Below the pieces are notes generated by a model. That model saw only the letters and a list, made by a program, of their open reading frames with translations, did not search any database and was not told the DNA's origin. From positions 1 through 64,000 of the forward strand of contig CAMCXO010000004.1 in assembly GCA_945883565.1 (NCBI GenBank): a stretch of 64,000 nt of DNA. The letters are read 5' to 3'. The stretch comes from Chryseobacterium gleum (GTDB lineage Bacteria > Bacteroidota > Bacteroidia > Flavobacteriales > Schleiferiaceae). Within the stretch, counting starts at the first letter, position 1. Each line of letters begins with the position of its first letter. The translations under genes and the position numbers were made by a program. Of this stretch, positions 54,866 through 63,900 are shown piece by piece.

Positions 54866-55524
54866 AAGAAAATGGTTGCTACTTTGTTCATCATATTTTT
54901 AAGCATGTCTTTCACCGTTTTGCGGGCGGTTGAAAGGTGCCACTTCGAAGTTCCTTCTGAGATATTGAGCATCTCTCCAATTTCTTTGTGGTTGTAACCA
55001 TCCACCACATAGAGATTAAACACTTTTTGGCTCATTGGAGGCAGCTTGCGAATCATGGCTTCTAAACCTTCGGCATCAAAACGAAGGTCGGCCTCGTTGT
55101 AGTCCATAGTATCGAGAGGCAAGCTGTGGTCGAAGCTTTCGTAAAAGCTGTGTTTATCGTTATTCCTTTTTCTAAATTCGTCGATAATGGTATTAATGGT
55201 TACCCTTTTGGCCCAAGCTTCAAAAGGAATATTGTCGGCGTATTTATCGAGTCTGGTTAAAATTTTAAAGAAGGCATTATTGAGGTGGATTTCAGCTTCT
55301 TCTTTGCTTTTTTCGTAGCGCAGGCAAACATTCATAAGCATGCTGTAGCATTGCTTGTAAAGTTCGTTTTGAGCCCTCCGGTCGTTTTGGCGGCAGCGCT
55401 CGATAAGAGAGGGGTCTATAGCCACTTTATGCACCTTGCTTTCGTGCAAGTTACGCAAAGTACCTTCATGCTTAACACCCTCTTCCATTTGAAAAATCCC
55501 GTGTTTTTTTGAGTTTTTTGCCAT
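54862..55524 (-). CDS. ECF-type RNA polymerase sigma factor
   Basis: 220 residues. Sigma region 2 (about 45-115: NELYKQCYSMLMNVCLRY, PFEAWAKRVTINTIIDEFR) and region 4 (about 155-205: LPPMSQKVFNLYVVDGYNHKEIGEML, shown here as NLYVVDGYNHKEIGEML) are clear. It directs transcription to a stress or envelope regulon when its anti-sigma partner releases it. The ATG at 55524 is only 7 bp after a GC-rich hairpin; the ATG at 55488 is an alternative start that would lose 12 basic residues. It leads a three-gene coupled operon. Confidence 0.92.
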   Translation of the reverse strand: MAKNSKKHGIFQMEEGVKHEGTLRNLHESKVHKVAIDPSLIERCRQNDRRAQNELYKQCYSMLMNVCLRYEKSKEEAEIHLNNAFFKILTRLDKYADNIPFEAWAKRVTINTIIDEFRKRNNDKHSFYESFDHSLPLDTMDYNEADLRFDAEGLEAMIRKLPPMSQKVFNLYVVDGYNHKEIGEMLNISEGTSKWHLSTARKTVKDMLKNMMNKVATIFL

Positions 55525-55530
55525 TAAAAC

Positions 55531-55553
55531 GGCGGCCTTTTTTTAAGGCCGCC
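55531..55553 (-). terminator. GC-rich hairpin between pfkB and the sigma factor
   Basis: A 9-bp perfect stem (GGCGGCCTT 55531-55539 with AAGGCCGCC 55545-55553) and a 5-base loop. On the minus strand it is followed by GTTTTA then the sigma factor ATG. It can end pfkB transcripts or fold next to the sigma factor start and limit its translation. Confidence 0.65.
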
Positions 55554-55626
55554 GCTTGTGCTTTGGTTTTTCCGGATTGCTCCTTTCTCAATGATTAATA
55601 CGGCCGAAATGTTCGAATGGTTGGAA

Positions 55627-56550
55627 TTATTCGAAAGGAATTTCGAATTGGGTGAGTTCTACAAACTGTCTGATGCGTTTGTTGATTTCATCTACATGTA
55701 AATTTTGAAGGCGTTCGGTTCCAAATCGCTCTACACAAAACGAAGCCATCACACTCCCATAAATCAAAGCGGTTTTCATGTTTTCGAAGCTCACATCGCC
55801 GGTTCGGGCTAAGTGTCCAATAAATCCACCTGCAAAAGAATCGCCTGCACCAGTGGGATCGAATACTTCTTCGAGTGGTAAAGCCGGTGCAAAAAACACC
55901 TTGTCTTCGCCAAACAATAAAGCACCATGCTCGCCTTTCTTAATTACCAAATACTTAGGACCCATTTGAAGAATTTTTTTCGCTGCCAATGGCAAGGCAT
56001 ACTCTCCACTTAAAAGCCTGGCTTCTTCATCGTTAATGGTTAATACATCGGTTAGTTGCAATCCTTCCATAAGACTGTCCCAATAATGTTCCATCCAAAA
56101 ATTCATGGTATCCATTACCACCAACCGCGGACGTTTTGGCATTTGTTTTAAGACCTTCTTTTGAACATCGGGCAATAAATTGCCCAGCATCAGGAACTCC
56201 GAATGCTTTAAACGCTCGGGTACCTTTGGATCGAATGTGGCCAAAACATTTAACTGGGTATCTATAGTATCGCGGGTGTTAAGGTCGGTTCGGTATTTAC
56301 CCGCCCAAAAAAAGGTTTTTTCGCCTTTCCGCACTTCAATGCCTTCTAAATCGAGTTTCCGGCTGCGCATCAAATCCAGATGCCTTGATTCAAAATCTTC
56401 ACCGATAACCGATACTAATGATATAGGTTCATATAAATACGAGGCAGCCAGACCTATGTAAGTCCCGGCGCCTCCTAAAATGTGCTCGGCCTTGCCAAAA
56501 GGCGTTTCAATAGAATCGTAGGCCACTGTACCTACCACCAATAAGCTCAT
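55627..56550 (-). CDS. PfkB-family carbohydrate or nucleoside kinase
   Basis: 307 residues, ribokinase fold. GGAGTYIGLAASYL near the N-terminus is the first PfkB signature region and DPTGAGDSFAGGF (near 234) carries the catalytic aspartate and anion hole. The substrate (ribose, fructose phosphate, adenosine or another) cannot be told from sequence. It lies upstream of the sigma factor on the same strand, separated by a hairpin. Confidence 0.9.
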   Translation of the reverse strand: MSLLVVGTVAYDSIETPFGKAEHILGGAGTYIGLAASYLYEPISLVSVIGEDFESRHLDLMRSRKLDLEGIEVRKGEKTFFWAGKYRTDLNTRDTIDTQLNVLATFDPKVPERLKHSEFLMLGNLLPDVQKKVLKQMPKRPRLVVMDTMNFWMEHYWDSLMEGLQLTDVLTINDEEARLLSGEYALPLAAKKILQMGPKYLVIKKGEHGALLFGEDKVFFAPALPLEEVFDPTGAGDSFAGGFIGHLARTGDVSFENMKTALIYGSVMASFCVERFGTERLQNLHVDEINKRIRQFVELTQFEIPFE

Positions 56551-56696
56551 GTATTTTTAATTTGGTCAAATATAATCGGCCTTATGGCAAAAGAACTTGA
56601 ATAATAATCCTTGATATTATAGGTTAAAAAGGGCAATTGTTAAATGCGTTATGGACGAGTCCAAAAAGTCTTAAAGCAAAAAAATAAGCCACTTAT

Positions 56697-56704
56697 TATT
56701 TTTG
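56697..56704 (+). promoter_or_regulatory. -7 box of tRNA-Pro
   Basis: TATTTTTG, a perfect TAnnTTTG, placed so that transcription would start about 15 bp before the tRNA 5' end. Confidence 0.55.
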
Positions 56705-56725
56705 CGGAGTTTGGTTCTACCTATA

Positions 56726-56798
56726 CGGGATGTAGCGCAGGTGGTAGCGCACCACGTTCGGGACGTGGGGGTCGCTGGTTCGAGTCCAGTCATCCCGA
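56726..56798 (+). tRNA. tRNA-Pro (anticodon CGG)
   Basis: A complete cloverleaf. Acceptor CGGGATG/CATCCCG, D-arm GCGC/GCGC, anticodon stem CCACG/CGTGG around loop TTCGGGA (anticodon CGG, reading CCG), T-arm GCTGG/CCAGT with TTCGAGT loop, discriminator A. The 3' CCA is not encoded. The start CGGGATGTAGCGCAG is typical of bacterial tRNA-Pro. It stands alone between convergent and divergent protein genes. Confidence 0.95.
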
Positions 56799-56836
56799 CT
56801 ACAATTTTGGCTTAAACAATAAATTCATTAACAGTT

Positions 56837-57463
56837 TCAAAGCCAGCCATTCTCCATAGCTCTTTTCACCAATTCTGCTGAATTTTTTGCGCCCGTTTTT
56901 TGCAGCAAATGACGCCTGTGAGATTCGACCGTATTTTCGGAAATGTTTAATTTTTGTGCAATAAAGGCTGTATTCATACCTTGACCAATTAATTCTAAAA
57001 CTTCACGCTCGCGCTGCGTAATCGCATTTAAACCAGTTTGATTTTCGCTTAACAAGGTTTGTTCAAAAATTATCTGTTGAATGCGAGGGTCAAAAAACCG
57101 TTCGCCCTTCATGGTGGCCTCTATGCAGCTTAAAAAACGCTCAGAACCACTGGTTTTTAGCAACAAACCCAAGCATCCCAATTTTATGGCCTCTCTAAAA
57201 ATACCACTTTCCTCAAAACTGGTAATTAATATAACGGGTGTATTCAAACCCAACTGTTGTAAGTGCCTAAGAACATCCAAACCGCTGCCATCACCTAAGC
57301 GATAATCCACTATTACCAAATTGAAATGGGTGTTGTTAATTTCAAACTTGGCCGCTTTGGTAGAATTTTGAACCACCACCAAAAAATCTTCGGGCAAAAC
57401 AGATCCTAATGCCTGGGCCATAATAGGATGATCATCTACAATGAGAACCTTTTTCTTTTTCAT
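56837..57463 (-). CDS. LuxR/NarL-family response regulator
   Basis: 208 residues. A receiver with Asp10/Asp11 and phospho-acceptor Asp53 (IVDYRLGDGSG) is joined to a LuxR helix-turn-helix (ITQREREVLELIGQGMNT, shown in part, then ISENTVESHRRHLLQKTG). Its ATG overlaps the stop order of the kinase gene (ATGA at 57460-57463), so kinase and regulator form a coupled two-component pair. Target genes are unknown. Confidence 0.93.
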   Translation of the reverse strand: MKKKKVLIVDDHPIMAQALGSVLPEDFLVVVQNSTKAAKFEINNTHFNLVIVDYRLGDGSGLDVLRHLQQLGLNTPVILITSFEESGIFREAIKLGCLGLLLKTSGSERFLSCIEATMKGERFFDPRIQQIIFEQTLLSENQTGLNAITQREREVLELIGQGMNTAFIAQKLNISENTVESHRRHLLQKTGAKNSAELVKRAMENGWL

Positions 57464-59304
57464 AAAATGACCAGTTTAATGCTTATTCGAAACCCTTTAC
57501 CGGCTTGAGTTTCTATGCTGTAAACCCCATTTAATCGTTCAATCCTGTTCTTTATATTCATCAATCCCAAACCGCTCGAAACGGTTTTTAACTCAAAACC
57601 CAATCCATTGTCTTCATATTCCAGCATCCAATCCAATCCTTCAGTCCAAATGCTAAGATGGGCTTCGCTGGCCTTTGCATGCTTTTCGGTATTTCGAATT
57701 AATTCCTGAACTATTCGATACAATTGATGGTCGTACATTAAAACGCCAGTGCTTTGCACGCTTAAATGGTTATGAAATGTAATTTTAAGTTGGTTCTGCG
57801 AATGGCGAAGCACCATTTTTTCAATGGCCTGAACCAATGGAATGTTATAATTGGAAAAGGGCATAATATCTTGAGCAATTCGTCGGGTTTCTTGCATCAA
57901 GTTTTCCAAAGATTGAAGATGCGAGTCGTTTGCTCCGCTTTTACTCAAGTTTAAATGCAAAGCGCCAATACTACTTCCTAAACCATCGTGCAACTCTTCA
58001 CTTAGTCTTTTGCGCTCCAACGTTTCACCATCAGACAAAGCCTGCATTACCGCCATTTTTTTATCTTGAAGGCTGCGTTTTAATGCCATTTTCTGAATTC
58101 GACTGTCGTAAACAAACCAAAAAAGCGATAATATCAACAAAACCAATCCGGCCACACTCCAAGCCAATCGTTTGTTTAGTTTCATTTTATCGTTTTCCAT
58201 TTCAAGTCTTGCTATTTCGGCTGCATTTTGAATCCGCTCAATTTCAAAAGCATGTGCTATAGAGTCTATCCTGTTTTGAACACCTTGACCAAGTAAACTA
58301 TCGTTTAAAACATAGGCCATTTTAATGTATTTATAAGCCCCTATGGTATCTTGCAACATAACACTTACCATTTCCAAATTGCGCAATAAGGTTAGTCGGA
58401 AATCAGGTAAACGACCAGCTTCTTTATATGCCAATTGATACAATTCGAAAGCCTTACGGTAGTTACCTTCATACCATTCTAAATTGGCCATAGCGTTTGT
58501 TAAAGACAATTGATTCTCCTTTAATTGAAGTTTTTCGAATAAAAAACGAGCCTTATCGTAGAACTCTCGGGCCAAATGGTATTGCTTTAAGACTACCAAT
58601 AAATTGGCATAGTTGAAGCTTACGTTTGCTAATATGCGTTCTTGTTCAGGAAAGTTGGCTAAACATGACAAAGCTTCTTTAAAAAATTCAAGAGCTGCCA
58701 AAGAATCACCCAAACTTCTGTACGTGGTGGCTTTGCTCGACAAAGCGTTACAGTAAAAAACAGATTGCGCTTTAGAGTAAGCTATGGCCGTATCGAAATA
58801 CGGAATGGATTCTTTAAGTCTGTTTAACGAGCTCAAAACATTGGCTAAGTTGTTGGCGGCTGCAGAAATCAACGCACTGTCTTTCACTTCGTGGGAGATG
58901 GCGTAAGATTCGATTAGGTATTGATAAGCTTTGGCATACCGCCCGGTTTCTTCGAACACCGCCCCCATATTCATCAGCAACTTGGCCCTTAATGGCTTGT
59001 TCTTTTTTTGAACAATACTCAAAGCTCTTTGGTAAAAAACCTGAGCACTGTCTAATTCACCTTTGAAGTAATAGTAAACCCCGATAATTTTTAAAGCTTC
59101 GGCATGGCCCAAAGGGTAGTTATGCCGGCGATTCTTTTCTATTAATTGCCTTAAAGGCAAATCTTGGGTTAGTTGATGACGTTTTACCTGATTAAACCAA
59201 TGGATGTTTAAAGAGTCTAGATATTTGGTATTCTCTTCACCGGCATACAACCTGCAACTGCTTAGCAGAATGAAAATAAAGATGGCATTTTTTGGCGGTA
59301 TCAA
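57460..59304 (-). CDS. TPR-containing sensor histidine kinase
   Basis: 614 residues. A signal sequence (AIFIFILLSSC) is followed by about six TPR repeats in the periplasm (about 50-330), one membrane helix (near 375-395, WSVAGLVLLILSLFWFVYD), a HisKA_3 domain with ERKRLSEELHDGLGSS (His in ELHDG), and an HATPase domain (NTEKHAKASE, DNGLGFEL, GLGLMNIKNRI). The start is a TTG at 59304; a TGA lies three codons upstream, so no longer frame exists. It partners the LuxR regulator that follows. Confidence 0.92.
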   Translation of the reverse strand: MIPPKNAIFIFILLSSCRLYAGEENTKYLDSLNIHWFNQVKRHQLTQDLPLRQLIEKNRRHNYPLGHAEALKIIGVYYYFKGELDSAQVFYQRALSIVQKKNKPLRAKLLMNMGAVFEETGRYAKAYQYLIESYAISHEVKDSALISAAANNLANVLSSLNRLKESIPYFDTAIAYSKAQSVFYCNALSSKATTYRSLGDSLAALEFFKEALSCLANFPEQERILANVSFNYANLLVVLKQYHLAREFYDKARFLFEKLQLKENQLSLTNAMANLEWYEGNYRKAFELYQLAYKEAGRLPDFRLTLLRNLEMVSVMLQDTIGAYKYIKMAYVLNDSLLGQGVQNRIDSIAHAFEIERIQNAAEIARLEMENDKMKLNKRLAWSVAGLVLLILSLFWFVYDSRIQKMALKRSLQDKKMAVMQALSDGETLERKRLSEELHDGLGSSIGALHLNLSKSGANDSHLQSLENLMQETRRIAQDIMPFSNYNIPLVQAIEKMVLRHSQNQLKITFHNHLSVQSTGVLMYDHQLYRIVQELIRNTEKHAKASEAHLSIWTEGLDWMLEYEDNGLGFELKTVSSGLGLMNIKNRIERLNGVYSIETQAGKGFRISIKLVIL

Positions 59305-59394
59305 AGGGACTCAAATTTTCCCTCAATGTAAACTTAAATGAACAATTCAAAACAAAGACTGCCTAAAAAAGCATCCTTAAATATTGCTCAAAAA

Positions 59395-60744
59395 TTATAA
59401 AGCAGTAACCTCAAGCTTACTTGAAGGCTTCACTTTCAAAACCCCTTCTTTCAAAACCTCCTCTATTTCTACCCACTCCAAGGTATTGATGCTGCTTAAG
59501 TCGAATGGTTTCCGAACCCTTAAATAGTTTCGGGTATAGCCTTCCATAAAACCTTCTTTGTTTTCAGTCTCCCACAAAACTTCTTGTAAAGAACCTTTTT
59601 GAGAGTCGTAAAATGCCATACGTTTTTTGGTAGATAAGATGCGAAGCCTGTGATTTCGCTTTTTGCGCTCGGCTACGGGCACCCTTTGATCAAAATTTAT
59701 GGCTTCGGTATCCGGTCTTTCCGAATAGGTGAAAACATGCAAATATGATATGGGCAAATCGCGAATAAACGCGAAAGTTTCTTCAAAATGCAGTTCTGTT
59801 TCGCCCGGAAAACCCACAATAACATCGGCTCCAATACAAGCTCCGGGCATGAGGCTCTTAATGGTATTTACCCTCTGTTCGTAAAGCTCGCGCTTATAGC
59901 GACGCTTCATCCACCCTAAAACTTCGTTATTACCAGACTGCAACGGCATGTGAAAGTGGGGAGCAAACTTGGAAGATTGACTTATAAAAGAAATCAATTC
60001 GGGATGCATTAAGTTGGGTTCTACCGATGAAATGCGTATTCTATTTAAACCATCAACTTTTTCCAAGGCTTCAAGCAATTCCAGAAAAGTGTGCTGATGT
60101 TTTTTGTTTCCATACTCGCCTTTGCCGTAATCGCCTGTATTTACCCCCGTTAATACTATTTCTTTGATGCCTTTGCCCACAATGTCGTAAGCCTTTTCCA
60201 AGATATTTTCGAGAGAATCGCTTCTGCTTATTCCCCTGGCTTTAGGAATGGTGCAATAGGTACATTTATAATCACAACCATCTTGAACTTTTAAAAAAGC
60301 CCGGGTTCTATCGCCAAGCGCATACGAACTTACAAACTGGCTAACCTCCTCTATTTCGCAGCTGTGAACTTGGCCTTCAGGTCTTTTTTGAAGATCGTGT
60401 AAGTAGGCTTTAATATTGAATTTTTCACCGGCCCCTAACACCAAATCAACCCCTTCTATATTCACAATTTCTTCAGGGCGAAGCTGGGCATAACAGCCCG
60501 TTACCACCACGAAAGTGTTTGGATTGGCTTTTAGCGCCTGTTTTACAATGCTTTTCGTTTCTTTATCGGCTGCCTGCGTTACCGAACAGGTATTAATGAC
60601 ACAAACATCTGCCATTTCGCCAAATGGCACTTTGGCAAAACCCGAATCTTGCATTTGTCTGGCAATGGTAGAAGTTTCTGCGAAATTGAGCTTGCATCCT
60701 AAAGTGTGAAAGGCCACTTTTAAGCCATCGAAACGCTTTAACAT
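59395..60744 (-). CDS. mtaB: tRNA t6A37 methylthiotransferase MtaB
   Basis: 449 residues, radical-SAM methylthiotransferase that converts t6A37 to ms2t6A37 in tRNAs reading ANN codons. The N-terminal domain has FHTLGCKLNFAET and further cluster cysteines (INTCSVT, VTGCYAQ). The radical-SAM site is CDYKCTYCTIPKARG, and a TRAM-like end follows. HTLGCKLN, not the TxGCxMN of MiaB/RimO, points to MtaB. Confidence 0.94.
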   Translation of the reverse strand: MLKRFDGLKVAFHTLGCKLNFAETSTIARQMQDSGFAKVPFGEMADVCVINTCSVTQAADKETKSIVKQALKANPNTFVVVTGCYAQLRPEEIVNIEGVDLVLGAGEKFNIKAYLHDLQKRPEGQVHSCEIEEVSQFVSSYALGDRTRAFLKVQDGCDYKCTYCTIPKARGISRSDSLENILEKAYDIVGKGIKEIVLTGVNTGDYGKGEYGNKKHQHTFLELLEALEKVDGLNRIRISSVEPNLMHPELISFISQSSKFAPHFHMPLQSGNNEVLGWMKRRYKRELYEQRVNTIKSLMPGACIGADVIVGFPGETELHFEETFAFIRDLPISYLHVFTYSERPDTEAINFDQRVPVAERKKRNHRLRILSTKKRMAFYDSQKGSLQEVLWETENKEGFMEGYTRNYLRVRKPFDLSSINTLEWVEIEEVLKEGVLKVKPSSKLEVTAL

Positions 60745-60869
60745 GCCACAAAATTACAGCTTATGGATGTTTTGAGGCTATGCGCTTTTCTTTTAGACAG
60801 CATGAATTACTTCAAGGCGATTTGATGGCCTCTTTTTCGTTAAGTCAGAAATAGATTTCGTTAAAAGTA

Positions 60870-60902
60870 TTGAGTTCATAAACCATAGTTTTTCTTAATT
60901 TG
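60870..60902 (+). promoter_or_regulatory. Candidate promoter of the repeat protein
   Basis: TTG at 60870-60872, a 22-base spacer and TTAATTTG at 60895-60902 (one mismatch from TAnnTTTG). The predicted start near 60908 lies 20 bp before the ATG. Confidence 0.4.
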
Positions 60903-60927
60903 TTAAAGGAACTAAGAGAATCCATTT

Positions 60928-63900
60928 ATGCTTTGGCGCAAAGGGGGGGTGCTGTTTTGTATGTGGCTGTTTTCGTTATTGCGCTTACAAGCCCAAGGGT
61001 GCTTGCCAACTGTGGTACTGGGGCAAAACCTCACCATTTGCAGTGGAACCACTTTAACGCTTAATGCTTCAAACCCAAATGCCACGTATTTGTGGCAAGA
61101 CGGCAGCACCGACGCTTTTTTTACCGTTTCTGTTTCGGGCACCTATTGGGTGGTGGCGAGCAATGCTTGTGGCTCCGTATCCGATACTGTTCAAGTAAAC
61201 GTTTTAGGATCGCCGGCCAAAGCCCTTGGCCCCGATACGGTTTTGTGCAATAACGGCAGCCTGGTATTGGGCAGTCAAATACCGGCCAACGTAGGGGTTC
61301 TGTGGAGCACCGGCAGCAGCAACCCTCAAATTACGGTGAACCAAGCCGGATTGTACTGGGTAACCCTCAGCAATTTGTGTGGCAGCAGTTCAGACACCAT
61401 TGTGGTTACCCAACAGTTTACCCCCCAACTAAACCTTGGGCCCGATGTTTTGCTTTGCCAAAGCAATCCCCCTACCCTAACGGCTAATGCTGGCACGGGG
61501 TCTGAGGTTCTTTGGAGCACAGGCGATACCACTTCGAGCATTGTGGCCAACCAAAGCGGAACCTATTGGGCACAATTGAGTAACGCTTGCGGTACGGCTT
61601 ACGACACCATAGTGGTTTTACCCTCACCGCTTACTCACTTTTTTCCCAATTTGATGTATTTGTGTGGAGGAAATCCTCTAACCTTGAACCCGGGAATTTC
61701 TGCCAATTCGTATTTATGGAGCACAGGCCAAAACTCCCCTACCATTACCATTACCCAGCCGGGTAGTTATTGGATGCAATACACCAACGTCTGTGGTACT
61801 TTTTCAGATACCGTTAACGTGTTAAGTGAACCGGCATTTTCGGTTGATCTTGGCCCTCAACAGCTTTTTGCGTGCGGCCCACAAACCTTCAGTTTGCAAG
61901 TGCCCGATGGGGCACAAATTATCTGGAGCAATGGCAGCAGCGACACCACTTTTACAGCCTTAAGTTCGCAAACCATTTGGGTAGAAGTGAGAACCAATTG
62001 CCGGGTATTAACTGATACTTTACAACTCACCTTGGTTAATATCCCGAATTTACCGAACCATATTGTTTTGCTGCGCTGCCCCGGTCAAAACTTAAATTAC
62101 CAGTTGCCCAACCCTTTACCCGGAACAACCTACACTTGGTCTAATACCTCTCTCACAGGCACTTCGGTTACTTTTACCCAAGATGGCAATTTTACTTTAT
62201 ACGCCAGCAATGCTTGTGGAATAGATTCTACCCTTTACACCATTAGCGGTACTGCCACGGCTGTTCAGCCCAATTTAGGCCCCAATCGGGTGGTTTGCAG
62301 CCGGGTTTGGCTCAATCCCAGGGTCTCTAACTACAACAGTATTTTATGGAGCAACGGCAGTACAGCCGATAGCATAAGGATTCTTAACGGCACCTATTGG
62401 GTGCAGGTTAATACGGGCTGCGGGGTTTACAGCGATACAGTGGTTATTACTTCTCAAGCGCTTCCTGCCATAAACGTGCACGATACGTTGCGCCTTTGCA
62501 GCGGACAAGCGGCCACTGCTGCCATGCCTTTTCGCTCTTTTGCTTCTTACCTATGGTCGAATGGCGATACCAATTTTAGCACCAGCTTTAATGTTCAAGG
62601 CAGCCATTGGGCGCAAATGCAGGGACCATGCGATACCGTAACCGTAAACTTTTATGTTTTCGACGAAACCTTGCCCCAAAACCCACCCAATTTAGGACCT
62701 TTTAATATTTGTTTGGGAGATACGGCTGTTGCCCAACTTCAAATTAATTGGCCCGAAAGCCAAATAAGCTGGAGCAATGGGCAATTAGGGAGAAATTTCT
62801 CGACCACCCAAGCCGGAACTTACTCTTATACTTTAAACGGCATGTGCGGGAATTTGAATAGAACCTTTGTGGTTAATGTTGTTAACCCACCTGTTCAAGT
62901 TTTGGCCGATACGGTATTCTTTTGTCCGGGAAACCAAGCCACCTTAGATGCGTCCTCTTCAAATGCCAGCACCTATTTATGGAACAATGGAAGCACCCAA
63001 AGCACCTTAACCACCCAATCTAGCGGCTGGCATTGGGTAAGCATGACCAATAATTGTGGCAGCACCATAGATTCCGTTTTCGTGGAAACCGATGTGGCCT
63101 TAAGCCCCATTTTTTTGGGAAACGACACCATAGTTTGTGGAAATCCAAACCTTATGCTCCATTCTGGTTTGAATGGCCCCTTCCAATACCTCTGGAGCAA
63201 TGGGGCCACCACACCTTCTATTCAAGTTCAACAAGGAGGCACCTATTGGGTGCAGGCCAGCAATTCTTGCGAAACAGTGGGCGATACCATTCAAATTAGC
63301 TTTCAAAATGCTCCTCAGCTTTTTTTGGCCAATGCCCTGCAGTTTTGTGTGGGCAGTACACTAAACGTAAGCGCCGCCTCGCCCGGAGCATCTTATTTAT
63401 GGAGTACCGGCGATGTTAGCCCGGTGGTTTCTCTCAATACCCCAGGCACTTACTGGGTACAAGTTAGCAATGCCTGCGGCAGTTTGGTGGATACATTCAA
63501 TTTAAACTTTGCCCCGCCTGTTATCATCAATTTGGGGCCCGATACTGCCATTTGCGAAGGCGATAGCCTGATAATAAACGCCGGAACCGGTTATGTAAGC
63601 CGTCAATGGTTCAATGGGCAAACCGGACAGTTCATAACAGTCAGAAATCCCGGTATATATTGGGTAGACGCCACCGGTTTTTGCAATACACGACGAGATA
63701 GCATAGTGGTAAGCCATATCGACACCCCCTTTTACAGCCTTGGGCACAACCAATTAATTTGCGCCCAAGGGGGGCAAACCGTTCTACATGGCCCTCCCGG
63801 CATGCGCAGCTATTTGTGGAGCGATGGTTCAACTGCCGACTCATTGGTGGTAAGTAACGGTGGAACCTATTGGCTCACCATAAGCAACCGCTGTTTTAGT

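Noticed and set aside
56644-56859. 71-codon plus-strand frame
   Set aside because: It runs straight through the tRNA-Pro gene and has no independent support.
62973-63753. Minus-strand frames of 68-83 codons at the right end
   Set aside because: They are antisense shadows of the repeat protein and arise from its periodic sequence.
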